A stretch of 64,000 nucleotides of DNA from Mesorhizobium sp. (GCA_019635735.1 JAHBYX010000006.1:62001-126000), one strand, 5' to 3'; positions 1 through 11,034 are shown, counted from the stretch's first letter. Program-made: numbers and translations. The notes: generated by a model not told the origin, from the sequence alone.

Positions 1-1177
1 CCGGCATGATGATCAGGAAGAAGGCGAAGTAGTAGAGAGTGCCGATCTGCGACAGGATCACATAGATCCCTTCGGCAGCGCGCGACCCCAGCCATCCGAG
101 CATGATGGCGTTGGCGACGAACAGCCAGAAGAACAGCTTGTACCACGGACGGTAGACCGCCGAGCGGACCTTCGAGGTGTCGAGCCAGGGCACGAAGAAC
201 AGCACCGCGATCGAGCCGAACATGGCGAGCACGCCGCCGAGCTTGGAGTCGATCGGCCCGATGTTGAAGGTGATGGCGCGCAGGATCGCGTAGAACGGCA
301 GGTAGTACCATTCGGGCACGATGTGGGCCGGCGTCTTCAGCGGGTTGGCCACGGTGTAGTTGTCCGGATGGCCGAGGAAGTTCGGGATGTAGAATACGAA
401 ATAGGCGAACACGGCGAGGAACACGACCATCGCGAACGCGTCCTTGGCGGTCGCGTGCGGCGAGAACGGCACGGTGTCGGTCTTCGACTTGACCTCGATG
501 CCGGTCGGGTTGGTCTGGCCGGTGACGTGCAGCGCCCAGACGTGCAGCACGACGACGCCCGCGATCATGAACGGCAGCAGGTAATGCAGCGAGAAGAAGC
601 GGTTGAGCGTCGGGTTGTCGACCGCGAAGCCGCCGAGCAGCAGTTCCTGGATCCAGGCTCCGACGAGCGGGATCGCCGAGAAGAAGCCGGTGATGACGGT
701 GGCGCCCCAGAAGGACATCTGGCCCCAGGGCAGCACATAGCCCATGAAGCCGGTCGCCATCATCAGGAGGTAGATGATGCAGCCGAGGATCCAGAGCAGC
801 TCGCGCGGCGCCTTGTAGGAGCCGTAGTAGAGCCCGCGCATGATGTGGATATAGACGGCGATGAAGAAGAACGACGCGCCGTTGGCGTGCAGGTAGCGCA
901 AGAGCCAGCCGGAATTGACGTCGCGCATGATCTTCTCGACCGAGTTGAAGGCGAGCGTCGTGTCGGCCGCGTAGTGCATCGCCAGCACCACGCCGGTGAC
1001 GATCTGCGCCACCAGCATGATCGTCAGGATGCCGCCGAACGTATAGGCGTAGTTCAGGTTGCGCGGCACCGGATAGGCCACGAAGCTGTCATACATCAGC
1101 CGGGGCAGCGGCATGCGCTGGTCGATCCAGCGGCCGAGGCCCGAGGTTGGCGTGTAGGTCGAGTGTCCACCGCTCAT
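1..1177 (-). CDS. petB: cytochrome b of the bc1 complex (3' end outside window)
   Basis: Membrane subunit of ubiquinol-cytochrome c reductase, carrying both b hemes and the quinol sites. Translating the minus strand from the ATG at 1177 gives an N-terminus [17 protein letters not shown], then successive hydrophobic helices. Heme-ligand contexts are visible ([31 protein letters not shown]), and so is the Qo-site PEWY motif in [10 protein letters not shown]. About 392 codons are present and the frame runs off the left edge without a stop, so the C-terminus and presumably cytochrome c1 (petC) lie outside. It starts 11 nt after the petA stop, as expected for a petABC operon. Confidence 0.97.
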   Translation of the reverse strand, partial: MSGGHSTYTPTSGLGRWIDQRMPLPRLMYDSFVAYPVPRNLNYAYTFGGILTIMLVAQIVTGVVLAMHYAADTTLAFNSVEKIMRDVNSGWLLRYLHANGASFFFIAVYIHIMRGLYYGSYKAPRELLWILGCIIYLLMMATGFMGYVLPWGQMSFWGATVITGFFSAIPLVGAWIQELLLGGFAVDNPTLNRFFSLHYLLPFMIAGVVVLHVWALHVTGQTNPTGIEVKSKTDTVPFSPHATAKDAFAMVVFLAVFAYFVFYIPNFLGHPDNYTVANPLKTPAHIVPEWYYLPFYAILRAITFNIGPIDSKLGGVLAMFGSIAVLFFVPWLDTSKVRSAVYRPWYKLFFWLFVANAIMLGWLGSRAAEGIYVILSQIGTLYYFAFFLIIMP

Positions 1178-1188
1178 GGCTATGCCCC

Positions 1189-1752
1189 TCAGCCGATCTT
1201 GATCTTGGTGTCGGAGATGAACGAGAACACCGGAACCGCGAGGTTCTCGGGCGCCGGGCCCTTACGGATGCGGCCGGCGGTGTCGTAGTGCGAGCCGTGG
1301 CAGGGGCAGAACCAGCCGCCGAAATCGCCCTGCTGGCCGAGCGGCACGCAGCCGAGGTGGGTGCACACGCCGACCATCACCAGCCAGTTCTCCTTGCCCT
1401 CGCCGGCCGAGCGGTCGGTATCGGTCGCCGGCGCATCGGCGGAGATGTTGGCGTTGCGCGCCACCGGATCCTTGAGCTCGTCCAGCTTGACGGCCTTGGC
1501 GGCCTCGATTTCCTCGGGCGTGCGGTTGCGGATGAACACCGGCTTGCCGCGCCACTTGGCGGTCACCGACATTCCCGGCTCGATCGCCGACACGTCGACT
1601 TCGATGGCCGCGAGCGCGCGGGTGGATGCGTCGGGACGCATCTGGTCGATGAAGGGCCAGGCGACGGCTGCGACGCCGACGGCGCCCGCTGCACCCGTGG
1701 CGATGTAGAGGAAATCGCGGCGATTGGGATCGGCTGTTTCGGTCGCGCTCAC
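1189..1752 (-). CDS. petA: Rieske iron-sulfur subunit of the bc1 complex
   Basis: Carries the [2Fe-2S] cluster that takes electrons from ubiquinol to cytochrome c1 on the periplasmic face of the inner membrane. The 187-residue protein begins with a twin-arginine-like RRDFL followed by one hydrophobic anchor (about residues 14-35). Cluster ligands are the two Rieske boxes CTHLGC (130-135) and CPCHGSH (149-155). It is the first gene of the petA-petB pair. The 235 nt upstream (1753-1987) separate it from the acyltransferase genes and must hold its promoter; no clear box was recognised there. Confidence 0.97.
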   Translation of the reverse strand: MSATETADPNRRDFLYIATGAAGAVGVAAVAWPFIDQMRPDASTRALAAIEVDVSAIEPGMSVTAKWRGKPVFIRNRTPEEIEAAKAVKLDELKDPVARNANISADAPATDTDRSAGEGKENWLVMVGVCTHLGCVPLGQQGDFGGWFCPCHGSHYDTAGRIRKGPAPENLAVPVFSFISDTKIKIG

Positions 1753-1987
1753 GTGACAATCGTCCTTTCGTCTCGCAGTGCCTTTGGCGTCGATCGGGCG
1801 GCGTCAGCGCTTGCGCGCGCAACGTCGCCCGGCTCGGAGTCGGGCAATATTGTGGCGAGGTTTCTATGCGTCCGGATAGGCCTTGTCCAGACGCCGGAAC
1901 GAGCGGTGGGCAGTTTGTCGCGGGGGTGGGTGCGGCGGCGGCGCGAGCCGGTGGAAGGGCGGCCCGAAAGCGCCGGAACAGCCCGCC

Positions 1988-3103
1988 TCAGCCGCCCGCG
2001 GACGGGGTCTGCGAGGGCCGGAACCGGACGAACGGGAGCATCCGCTCGACCACTTCCAGAACGACGATGTCCGGGTCCGATTCGGCGATCAGGCCGGTGT
2101 CGATCGAACCGCCCAGATTGTGCATCCAGACATATTCCGAGGCGAAGCGCATGAACATCGGCCCGAAGAGATCGGCGGTGAACGAATCGCCGATGACAAG
2201 CACGCGCGGAGCGGTCGCGGGTTGGCTGGCGGGTGGCCTGTGCGTCAGGCGGTGGAACTCGTTGTCGCCGACCTTCCGCAATACCTGCCGCTCGAGCCGG
2301 TCATCCGCCACGAACGTGCCCTCGCGGGGCGGCGCGACGGTCTCGATCCACGGCCCTGAGATCCCGGCGAGCTTGACCAGATCGCCCGGGCGATCCTGCG
2401 GGACATCGGCCCCGAACGCGGCATCGAGATCGATCGCCTCGTCCGCCAGTCCGAGCGCGCGCACGATGTCGTTGAAGGCGATCGCCGCACCGAACCTGGT
2501 CCAGTGCGTGTCGCCGCGAAAATAGACCGGGCGGGCGCGTGCGGACCGCTGCAGGCCGGGGCGCAGATCGACGGCCGGGACGCCGGCGCGCGCCAGCGCA
2601 TCCAGCGCCACGTCGTGTTCGGTCCGGCTCGGGACTGCGCTTGCCCATTGCGGCAGCTTGTCCCGGTAGATCGTGTGCTTGTTGGGTGCGATCGCGACGA
2701 GGAACTGCCGGCCGCCCGATTTGGCTTCGGCGGCGAGACCGCTCGCGAGCGCCACGAACTGTTTCAGCCCCTCGACGTCCAGGCGTTGACCCGTCGCCTG
2801 GCTCAACGCATCGTTGTCGGTCAGGAACAGCCATCCCTCCCGGCCGTGCAACACACGCGGCGAAGCGCCCGACAACGCATTGTGGATGTCGCGGCTCATC
2901 TGCAGCATGTTCTTCCTGAATCCGTAATTGGTCGCGATGAAGACGTCAGCACGACTGGACCAGGACGTCTCGGCCGGCGCGGGTCGCTCCGACGACAGGC
3001 TCAGCGCTGCGAGGATCCGAGCCGACTTCCATCCCAGCCCGACAGAAGGAAGCGCCAGGACCGCGACGATGCAGAACATGAACCAGATGTCGAGCCGCCG
3101 CAC
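1988..3103 (-). CDS. AlgJ/AlgX-like O-acetylation protein (SGNH-type hydrolase fold)
   Basis: Predicted membrane-anchored partner of the neighbouring MBOAT protein in O-acetylation of an exported polysaccharide. The 371-residue product has an N-terminal hydrophobic anchor (about residues 8-28), a GDTHWT block mid-protein and a GDSF motif (VLVIGDSFTADL) near the C-terminus, which match the DHHW/AlgX-like acetyltransferase layout. I chose GTG at 3103 because it lies 2 nt after the stop of the MBOAT gene, implying translational coupling; an internal ATG at 3079 is possible. The frame stays open far upstream of 3103, but that sequence is the MBOAT gene in another frame. The polysaccharide acted on cannot be told. 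Confidence 0.85.
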   Translation of the reverse strand: MRRLDIWFMFCIVAVLALPSVGLGWKSARILAALSLSSERPAPAETSWSSRADVFIATNYGFRKNMLQMSRDIHNALSGASPRVLHGREGWLFLTDNDALSQATGQRLDVEGLKQFVALASGLAAEAKSGGRQFLVAIAPNKHTIYRDKLPQWASAVPSRTEHDVALDALARAGVPAVDLRPGLQRSARARPVYFRGDTHWTRFGAAIAFNDIVRALGLADEAIDLDAAFGADVPQDRPGDLVKLAGISGPWIETVAPPREGTFVADDRLERQVLRKVGDNEFHRLTHRPPASQPATAPRVLVIGDSFTADLFGPMFMRFASEYVWMHNLGGSIDTGLIAESDPDIVVLEVVERMLPFVRFRPSQTPSAGG

Positions 3104-3105
3104 GG

Positions 3106-4533
3106 TCAGAACCTGAAATAGAGGAATGGATTGTTGCCCGCGCCCGCGATGGCAATCAGGCTCAAGACGAAAAACGCCCACACGACCACGTCCGAGCCGA
3201 GCCGGGCCACCGCCGCGCTGCTGCCCGAGCCCGCCGGCCGCGGATGCGAAGCAGCCCCCATGCGGGGCGCGCGCAGCCGCACGAGGGCGAGCAGCATGCC
3301 GATAGCAAAGACCGCCATCCTGTAGGGCGTGAAGACGGATCCGAGGTCGGCGTTGAACTGCCCGTCCCCTGTCTGCCCGAGCAGGGCGCGATAGTAGACG
3401 CCGGCATCGGTGAGGGTCTCGGCGCGAAACAGCACCCAGCCCGCCATCACGGCGAGGAGCAGGTAGGCCCGCGAAACAAGCTGCGGCATCCGCGAAAGGA
3501 CCGCGGCGCCCCCTGCCCTCTCGGCGATGAGCAGAGCTCCGTGCCAGGCACCCCAGGCGATGAAGTTCCAGCTCGCGCCGTGCCAGGCGCCGCACAGCAG
3601 GAAGACCACCGACAGATTGAAATAGGTCCTGAACGGGCCCCGCCGGTTTCCGCCGAGCGGAATGTAGAGATAGTCGCGGAACCAGGTCGACAGGCTGATG
3701 TGCCAGCGGCGCCAGAACTCGGTGACCGAGCGGGCTGTGTAGGGCAGGTTGAAATTGCGCGGGAAGCCGAAGCCGAGGATGAGGCCGAGCCCGATCGCCA
3801 TGTTCGAATAGCCGGCGAAATCGTAGTAGATCTGCAGCGTGTCGGCTACGAGCCCCGCCCAGGCTTCGGACGGATCGAGATTGGGGCCGAGCGAGAAAGA
3901 GACGTCCGCCGCCAGACCCGCCTCGTTGGCGATCAGGACCTTCTGCGCCAGCCCGATGACGAAGATGCGCGTCCCGGCCGCAGCGCGCCAGACCGTCGAG
4001 CGCCGCCGCCCGATCTGCGCGGCAACGGTGGAAAAGCGCACGATCGGCCCCGCGACCAGCTGCGGGAACATCGAGATGTAGAGCGCCACGCGCGCCAGGC
4101 TCGGCTCCACCTTCGCCTCTCCGCGGTAGACGTCGATGAGGTAGGACATCGCCTGGAAAGTGAAGAACGACACGCCCAGCGGCAGCGGCAGGTTGGGTTG
4201 CGGCAGGTTCAGAGACGGAATCACCCCGTTCATCGTGGCCACGATGAAATCGGCATATTTGGCGACGCCGAGAAGTACCAGGTTGATTGCGATGCCGATC
4301 GACAGAGCTGTCCCTCTTCGAGCCGGAGCAGCGGAAATCGCCCGCGCGACCGCCCAGTTGACGACGATGCTGGCCAGCATCACCAGCACGAAGACCGGCT
4401 CGCCCCAGGCGTAGAAGACGAGGCTGAAGGCGAGCAGGACGCCATTCCGCCAGGCGATGTCGCGTCCCAGGAAATAGAAGATCAGGAAGATGGGCAGGAA
4501 GGCGTAGAGGAATGTCGGCGAGCTGAAGACCAT
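3106..4533 (-). CDS. MBOAT family O-acyltransferase (AlgI/PatA-like)
   Basis: Polytopic inner-membrane protein expected to move an acetyl group across the membrane for attachment to a polysaccharide. The 475-residue product starts MVFSSPTFLYAFLPIFLIFY at ATG 4533. It has about ten hydrophobic segments and the MBOAT signature block WHGASWNFIAWGAWHG with the catalytic His. The open frame extends further upstream, but the family N-terminus fits 4533. It is directly followed by the AlgJ/AlgX-like gene, the usual two-gene acetylation module. The surrounding genes do not include a polysaccharide synthase, so the substrate is unknown. Confidence 0.93.
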   Translation of the reverse strand: MVFSSPTFLYAFLPIFLIFYFLGRDIAWRNGVLLAFSLVFYAWGEPVFVLVMLASIVVNWAVARAISAAPARRGTALSIGIAINLVLLGVAKYADFIVATMNGVIPSLNLPQPNLPLPLGVSFFTFQAMSYLIDVYRGEAKVEPSLARVALYISMFPQLVAGPIVRFSTVAAQIGRRRSTVWRAAAGTRIFVIGLAQKVLIANEAGLAADVSFSLGPNLDPSEAWAGLVADTLQIYYDFAGYSNMAIGLGLILGFGFPRNFNLPYTARSVTEFWRRWHISLSTWFRDYLYIPLGGNRRGPFRTYFNLSVVFLLCGAWHGASWNFIAWGAWHGALLIAERAGGAAVLSRMPQLVSRAYLLLAVMAGWVLFRAETLTDAGVYYRALLGQTGDGQFNADLGSVFTPYRMAVFAIGMLLALVRLRAPRMGAASHPRPAGSGSSAAVARLGSDVVVWAFFVLSLIAIAGAGNNPFLYFRF

Positions 4534-4805
4534 ACGTGCCTTCCCGAGGGGGTCCGATCCGGCCGGGATCGCGTCGAGGTCTAGGCGAAACCCGTCGTTG
4601 CCGAAAGGGGTCTGGCAACCGGTTCCGGTGAAAACCCGGGCGATAGATCGAGCTTCCCGGCGGACGTCAATCTTTTGCCGGCAAGTATATATCATCTGGC
4701 TTGAATTCAGCAGAATATAGGGCGAACTCGATGAATGTTTCCGACTGACGAGGTCGACGTGTTCGGAAGATAGTCCAGGTTGTAATCTGGTTTTTCCGGG
4801 GGATA
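4534..4805. promoter_or_regulatory. divergent intergenic region, comparatively AT-rich
   Basis: This stretch separates the MBOAT gene (minus) from the secreted-protein gene (plus) and must hold both promoters. It is locally AT-rich, including a run of alternating T/A around 4685-4692. I see no confident -35/-10 pair, operator or terminator. Confidence 0.4.
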
Positions 4806-5252
4806 TTGAATTTGCGACCGCACACGATGCATGTATTTCTTGCAGTCTCCGGATTGCTTCTGTGTTACGGCGCGACGAACGGTCTCGCGCATGCCCAGGG
4901 GCAATCCATCGAACGACGGTTCGAGGCAACCTTCGCAAAGGATGCGAAGCCTCGCAAGTCCGGCGGCCTCGCCGGAAGCGAGGGCGCCGTGAAGCGCAAG
5001 CTGATGTTCCTTGCGGATTGGCAAGGCGGCTGCGGGGCAATGTACAAGCGCTATGTCGCCGCCTCCGGGCATTCCGCCTTCGCCGCGACCACCGTCGATT
5101 ACTTCGGCGGCGGGGGCTTCGTCTGCGGCGCGGGTTACAACTCGGGATCGCAGGGGCGTGCCGAAGCCGTGGCCGTGGCCCAGTGCAAGGAAGCGCGCAA
5201 ACGCTACAAGGTCGACCAGATGGGAACCTGCGTCGTCTACGCGTCCAAATAG
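4806..5252 (+). CDS. small secreted protein of unknown function
   Basis: The 148-residue product has an N-terminal signal peptide (MHVFLAVSGLLLCYG...AHA), so the mature protein is probably periplasmic. The mature part is Gly- and Cys-containing: a block around residues 60-148 carries four Cys in the contexts GGCGAMY, GFVCGAG, AQCKEA and GTCVVY, suggesting two disulfides. The start is uncertain: TTG 4806, TTG 4812 (better spaced from the GGGGGA at 4798-4803) and ATG 4827 are all in frame. The upstream starts add an Arg to the signal-peptide n-region. I do not recognise the family. Confidence 0.7.
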   Translation: MNLRPHTMHVFLAVSGLLLCYGATNGLAHAQGQSIERRFEATFAKDAKPRKSGGLAGSEGAVKRKLMFLADWQGGCGAMYKRYVAASGHSAFAATTVDYFGGGGFVCGAGYNSGSQGRAEAVAVAQCKEARKRYKVDQMGTCVVYASK

Positions 5253-5258
5253 CCGCGC

Positions 5259-5582
5259 CTACCGCGCCCCCAGCCGTGCCAGCACCCGCCTCGGAATGCC
5301 CATCTCGCGGATGACGTCGTCGTGACGGCGCATGCCGCAGAGCTCGCGCTGGACGAAATAGGCCTGCACGGTCGCGGCGACGGCGCGAAGGCGCCTTTCG
5401 CGGGCTTCGCCTTCGAGGCGGGCTTCGTCCTCTGCTAGCTTCGCCAGCGCCTGTTCGACCTTACGCCCCGCATGCCCCAGCGAGCTTGCCATCTCGCCCA
5501 GGATCTCGTGTTCCACCGGCTGCAGGCCGGTGGCGCTCGAGGCGCGTTCGACGGTGATGCGGCCGGGCAGTCTGAGCGACAT
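5259..5582 (-). CDS. conserved small helical protein (possibly DUF6665-like)
   Basis: A 107-residue, Ala/Arg/Glu-rich, probably all-helical cytoplasmic protein without signal or membrane segment. The pattern EHEILGEMASSLGHAGRKVEQALAKL followed by a C-terminal VQRELCGMRRHDDVIREMGIP resembles small hypothetical proteins I associate with Rhizobiales, but the family assignment is from memory. It lies 8 nt downstream of the ABC transporter gene at 5591-7462 on the same strand, so it is probably the last gene of that operon. Its 3' end is 6 nt from the end of the convergent secreted-protein gene. Confidence 0.75.
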   Translation of the reverse strand: MSLRLPGRITVERASSATGLQPVEHEILGEMASSLGHAGRKVEQALAKLAEDEARLEGEARERRLRAVAATVQAYFVQRELCGMRRHDDVIREMGIPRRVLARLGAR

Positions 5583-5590
5583 TCCTCAGG

Positions 5591-7462
<1,872 letters not shown>

Positions 7463-7565
7463 GTCGCACTAATGTAGTCCCCTCGCGACCGCCGGACATC
7501 CCCCAGATGTCAGGATGGAGAAAATGTAATGGGGCGGATCGAGGCGCCACGCGAACAGTTGCGCC

Positions 7566-9446
7566 CTACTCCGCTGCTGCCTCGACCTTGGCCTCCTCTT
7601 CCGGCGTCTCGTCGAGCAGGAAGCCGCCCGACTGGCGCGCCCAGAGCTGGGCGTAGAGCCCTCCCCGTGCGACGAGTTCCTCGTGCGTGCCGTCCTCGAC
7701 GATGCGGCCCTTGTCCATGACGATCAGCCGGTCCATCGCCGCGATGGTGGAGAGCCGGTGCGCGATGGCGATCACCGTCTTGCCTTCCATCAGCCTGTAG
7801 AGGTTCTCCTGGATCGCCGCCTCGACCTCGGAATCGAGCGCCGAGGTCGCCTCGTCGAGGATTAGGATCGGCGCGTCCTTGAGCATGACGCGCGCAATCG
7901 CCACGCGCTGCCGCTGCCCGCCGGAGAGCTTCACGCCCCGCTCGCCGACATGCGCGTCGTAACCGGTGCGGCCCTTGGGATCGCGCAGCCCCTGGATGAA
8001 GCCGTCGATCTCCGCCCTGCGGGCTGCCTCCAGCATCATCTCCTCGGTCGCGTCGGGGCGGCCGTAGGTGATGTTGTCGCGCACCGAGCGGTGCAGCAGC
8101 GAGGTGTCCTGCGTGACCACGCCGATATTGGCGCGCAGGCTGTCCTGCGTGACGCCTGCGATGTCCTGCCCGTCGATCAGGATGCGGCCGCCCTCGATGT
8201 CGTAGAAACGCAGCAGAAGGTTGACCAGCGTCGACTTGCCGGCGCCGGAACGGCCGACGACGCCGATCTTCTCGCCTGCCCTCACGGTGAGCGTCAGCCC
8301 CTCGATGACGCCGCGCTTCTTGCCGTAGTGGAAGCGCACGTCCTCGAAGACGAGGTCGCCGCGCGAGACGACGATGTCCTTCGCGCCCGGCCTGTCCTCG
8401 ACGAGGCGGGGCAGCGCGATGGAGGTGATGCCGTCCTGCACCGTGCCGATGTTCTCGAACAGCGCCGAGACTTCCCACATGATCCACTGCGACATGCCCC
8501 AGAGCCTGAGCACCAGCGCCATGGCGACCGCGACGGCGCCGATGGTGACGACGTCGCCCAGCCAGAACCAGATCGCGAGCGCCGAGATGACGATGAGAAG
8601 GGTCGAGTTGAGCACGTAGAGCGTGCCGTAAAGGCCGGTGACGAGCCGCATCGAGCGGTAGACCGTGTCGAGGAACTCGCTCATGCCCTGGCGGGCATAG
8701 GCTGCCTCGCGCCGCGAATGGCTGAACAGCTTCACCGTCTGGATGTTGGTGTAGCTGTCGACCACGCGGCCGGTCATCATCGAGCGCGCGTCGGCCTGCT
8801 CCTCGGCCACGCGGCCGAGGCGCGGGATGAAATAATAGAGCAGGCCGATATAGGCCGCGATCCAGCCGACCAGCGGCAGCGCCAGCCGCCAGTCGGACGA
8901 GCCGATGATGACCAGCATGCCGAGGAAATAGACGACGACGTAGTTGAGCACGTCGACGAGCTTGACGATGCACTCGCGGATGGCGAGCGCCGTCTGCATC
9001 AGCTTGGTGGCCACCCGTCCGGCGAACTCGTCCTGGTAGAAGGTCATCGACTGCTTGAGCAGGTAGCGGTGCACCATCCAGCGGATGCGCATCGGGAAAT
9101 TGCCCATCAGCGACTGCTGGTTGAACAGCGACTGCGCGAAGACCATCGACGGCAAAAGGATCATCACGACGAAGGCCATGCCGGCAAGCTTCCATTTCTC
9201 CGTCTGGAGAAATGTCTCGCGCGACTGCGCCGACAGCCAGTCGACGATGTTGCCGACGAAGCCGAACATCCACACTTCGGCAATGGCGATGCCGGCCGAG
9301 AAGATTGCACCCGCAATGATCAGCGGCCAGGTGCCCCTGGCGTAGTGCAGGCAGAAGGCGAGGAAGGTGCGCGGCGGTTCCGTCGGCTCGGCGGCCGGGA
9401 ACGGATCGAGCCGGCTCTCGAACCAGCGGAAGATGGAGTTCATCAT
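7566..9446 (-). CDS. ABC exporter, fused membrane and ATPase domains (paralog)
   Basis: A 626-residue ABCB-type half-transporter with the same architecture as its downstream neighbour: exporter membrane domain in the first ~350 residues, then Walker A GRSGAGKST, signature LSGGQRQRVAIAR and a Walker B ILILDEATSALDSE. Both ATPase sites look intact, so neither paralog is obviously degenerate. The start is ATG 9446 or 9443 (MMNS). The 82-codon gene at 9451-9699 ends 4 nt before it, so co-transcription is likely. Function in export of a lipid or drug-like molecule is family inference only. Confidence 0.93.
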   Translation of the reverse strand: MMNSIFRWFESRLDPFPAAEPTEPPRTFLAFCLHYARGTWPLIIAGAIFSAGIAIAEVWMFGFVGNIVDWLSAQSRETFLQTEKWKLAGMAFVVMILLPSMVFAQSLFNQQSLMGNFPMRIRWMVHRYLLKQSMTFYQDEFAGRVATKLMQTALAIRECIVKLVDVLNYVVVYFLGMLVIIGSSDWRLALPLVGWIAAYIGLLYYFIPRLGRVAEEQADARSMMTGRVVDSYTNIQTVKLFSHSRREAAYARQGMSEFLDTVYRSMRLVTGLYGTLYVLNSTLLIVISALAIWFWLGDVVTIGAVAVAMALVLRLWGMSQWIMWEVSALFENIGTVQDGITSIALPRLVEDRPGAKDIVVSRGDLVFEDVRFHYGKKRGVIEGLTLTVRAGEKIGVVGRSGAGKSTLVNLLLRFYDIEGGRILIDGQDIAGVTQDSLRANIGVVTQDTSLLHRSVRDNITYGRPDATEEMMLEAARRAEIDGFIQGLRDPKGRTGYDAHVGERGVKLSGGQRQRVAIARVMLKDAPILILDEATSALDSEVEAAIQENLYRLMEGKTVIAIAHRLSTIAAMDRLIVMDKGRIVEDGTHEELVARGGLYAQLWARQSGGFLLDETPEEEAKVEAAAE

Positions 9447-9450
9447 GGTT

Positions 9451-9699
9451 TCACCTGTGCCCGCTGCGCGGCGCGATCGGTTTCACGGTCACGTTGCGGT
9501 CGAAACCGAGCGGACCGGCGGATTTGGCCTTCACGGCCGCCTTCGCCCCCTTGAGGCCGGACGCCCCGGCAAGATGGGGCCTTGCCGGCGGGCCGCCAAG
9601 CGCCTTGCTCAAAGCAGATGGCAGGCCAGCGGCAGCAGGGGCTGCGTCGGCGGGCGTCGGAAGGGCGGTGTGTGCGGGGTGACCCGGCTTGGCATGCAT
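9451..9699 (-). CDS. small Ala/Pro-rich hypothetical protein
   Basis: An 82-residue product rich in Ala, Pro, Gly and Lys, ending FDRNVTVKPIAPRSGHR, probably disordered. The case for a real gene is a GGAG (9707-9710) spaced 7 nt from ATG 9699 and a stop only 4 nt before the ABC exporter gene, i.e. an operon position. No signal peptide or membrane segment. Family not recognised; shadow coding cannot be fully excluded in such GC-rich DNA. Confidence 0.5.
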   Translation of the reverse strand: MHAKPGHPAHTALPTPADAAPAAAGLPSALSKALGGPPARPHLAGASGLKGAKAAVKAKSAGPLGFDRNVTVKPIAPRSGHR

Positions 9700-9992
9700 C
9701 GTCGAACTCCACGGAAAGCGATTGGCTTTGCGGGCAGGCCCAGCGAACGATGCTCAGAGTGTCAGGATCGGTCGAACCGGGGTGCCGTCAGGCGGAAGGC
9801 CCAATCAGGCGGGCAGGCGCATAGCGCAGCTGGTAGTCCATTCCGCCCTCCTTCGGTTCGAGTTGACGTGGCGCGGCGTATAGACGAGTTCTCGCACGAA
9901 GGCCAGTCCCGTCCCGGCCGCCCGCCCGAGATCGGTGCGGACGTGTTGCATTGAATCATCACATGAAGCCGTTGAATCGATCCCCGAAGCCC
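9700..9992. other. non-coding spacer upstream of trmL
   Basis: About 290 nt without a convincing gene between the small Ala/Pro-rich gene (minus) and trmL (plus). It contains a short stretch (about 9817-9865) whose first half reads like a tRNA D-arm (AGCGCAGCTGGTAG) and whose end reads GGTTCGAGT, but no acceptor or anticodon stem forms. Promoters for both flanking genes presumably lie here. Confidence 0.4.
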
Positions 9993-10457
9993 ATGACTCA
10001 CGATCTCCACATCGCGCTCTATCAGCCTGAAATCCCTGGCAATACCGGCGCGATCCTCAGGCTCGCGGCGTGTTTCTCCGCAACCGTCGACATCATCCGG
10101 CCGATCGGCTTCGAACTGTCGGACAAGACGCTGAAGCGCGCCGGCATGGACTATCTCGAGATCGCCGCCATCCGCGAACACGCCGATTTCGCCGCGTTCG
10201 AGGAGTGGCGGCGAGAGAGCGGCCGCAGGCTGGTGCTGATGACGACGAAGGCCGCCACCGCCTACACCGGTTTCGCCTTCCGCCCGGACGACGTGATGAT
10301 GCTCGGCCGCGAATCGGCCGGCGTGCCGGAGGATGTGCGCGCGCTCGCCGACGCCGAATTGCGCATCCCGATCCGCGCCGAGGCGCGCAGCCTCAACCTC
10401 GGCATGAGCGCGGCGATCACGCTGAGCGAGGCGGTAAGGCAGCTCGACCGCACTTGA
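9993..10457 (+). CDS. trmL: tRNA (cytidine(34)-2'-O)-methyltransferase
   Basis: SPOUT-class, SAM-dependent enzyme that 2'-O-methylates the wobble nucleotide of tRNA-Leu isoacceptors. The 154-residue product starts MTHDLHIALYQPEIPGNTG, the standard TrmL/YibK N-terminus, and matches the family length (about 155). The trefoil-knot motifs are visible as MMLGRESAGVPEDV and IPIRAEARSLNLGMSAAITLSEA. In-frame starts upstream (TTG 9951, ATG 9963) would add residues not typical of the family. The stop codon overlaps a possible -35 (TTGAAA) of the following parD promoter region. Confidence 0.93.
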   Translation: MTHDLHIALYQPEIPGNTGAILRLAACFSATVDIIRPIGFELSDKTLKRAGMDYLEIAAIREHADFAAFEEWRRESGRRLVLMTTKAATAYTGFAFRPDDVMMLGRESAGVPEDVRALADAELRIPIRAEARSLNLGMSAAITLSEAVRQLDRT

Positions 10458-10472
10458 AAATCTCTATGAGTA

Positions 10473-10487
10473 TGGCAATCTTTGCCA
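10473..10487. promoter_or_regulatory. inverted repeat upstream of parD, candidate autoregulatory operator
   Basis: TGGCAA (10473-10478), 3 nt, TTGCCA (10482-10487) forms a perfect inverted repeat 19 nt upstream of the parD ATG, immediately downstream of a TTGAAA (10454-10459) that could serve as -35. ParD antitoxins bind palindromes in their own promoter, so this is the best operator candidate; binding is inferred. Confidence 0.55.
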
Positions 10488-10505
10488 AAAGATCGGAGAT
10501 CGACC

Positions 10506-10754
10506 ATGGCCACGATGAACATTTCCCTCCCCGACCAGATGCGCGAATGGGTCGATGCGCAGACGAAATCCGGCCGATACGGCAATGCCAGCGACTACAT
10601 GCGCGACCTGATCCGGCACGACCAGGAGCGGGCGGCCAAGATCGCCCATATGCAGAAGCTGGTGGACGAGGCCCGGGCGGGCGGTTTGTCGAAACTGACC
10701 TTCGCCGAGATGAAAGCCGAGGCACGCAGGCGGTTCGGACCCCATGACGTATAG
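10506..10754 (+). CDS. parD: ParD-family antitoxin
   Basis: An 82-residue ribbon-helix-helix antitoxin. The N-terminus MATMNISLPDQMREWVDAQ is the DNA-binding strand plus helix. The region SGRYGNASDYMRDLIRHDQ matches the ParD family, and the charged C-terminal tail is the toxin-binding part. GGAG at 10495-10498 is spaced 7 nt from ATG 10506, so I prefer this start over an upstream ATG at 10482. It overlaps parE by 11 nt. It sits between trmL and hemF, and an inverted repeat upstream is a candidate for autoregulation by the ParDE complex. Confidence 0.93.
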   Translation: MATMNISLPDQMREWVDAQTKSGRYGNASDYMRDLIRHDQERAAKIAHMQKLVDEARAGGLSKLTFAEMKAEARRRFGPHDV

Positions 10755-11034
10755 AATCAGTGATGCTGCGTATGAGGACTACTTAGCTCTCTATGCCGAA
10801 GGCGTCGCAAGATTCGGCGCGACTCAAGCGATGTCGTACTCTGACAGTCTCGAGCGCACATTCGAGCTGATCGCGGAGAATCCAGGCTTGGCTCGCCTTC
10901 GGACCGAACTCAAACCACCCGTTCGTGTCCATCCACACGGCTCTCATATGATCATCTACGAAGAGATCGACGATCTCGTCGTCATCCTCCGCATCCGCCA
11001 CGCTCGCGAGAACTGGACGGAAAAGCCCCTCTAA
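10744..11034 (+). CDS. parE: ParE-family toxin
   Basis: A 96-residue RelE/ParE-superfamily toxin. Characteristic features are the N-terminal MTYRISDAAYEDYLALYAEGVARFG helix region, the central LIAENPGLARLRTEL block and the C-terminal strand segment HGSHMIIYEEIDDLVVILRIRHARENW. ParE toxins commonly poison DNA gyrase, but the target here is inferred from the family. Unlike the other toxin-antitoxin remnants in this window both partners are intact. Its stop overlaps the end of the convergent gene at 11031 by 4 nt. Confidence 0.93.
   Translation: MTYRISDAAYEDYLALYAEGVARFGATQAMSYSDSLERTFELIAENPGLARLRTELKPPVRVHPHGSHMIIYEEIDDLVVILRIRHARENWTEKPL

Noticed and set aside
1988..4618. very long open frame spanning the AlgJ-like and MBOAT genes
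   Set aside because: Only the part from GTG 3103 onward matches a protein family; the upstream portion is the MBOAT gene read in another frame, a product of high GC content.
9817..9865. tRNA-like stretch (D-arm and T-loop-like sequences)
   Set aside because: AGCGCAGCTGGTAG and GGTTCGAGT are reminiscent of a tRNA, but no acceptor, anticodon or T stem can be formed and the spacing is too short; at most a degenerate remnant.
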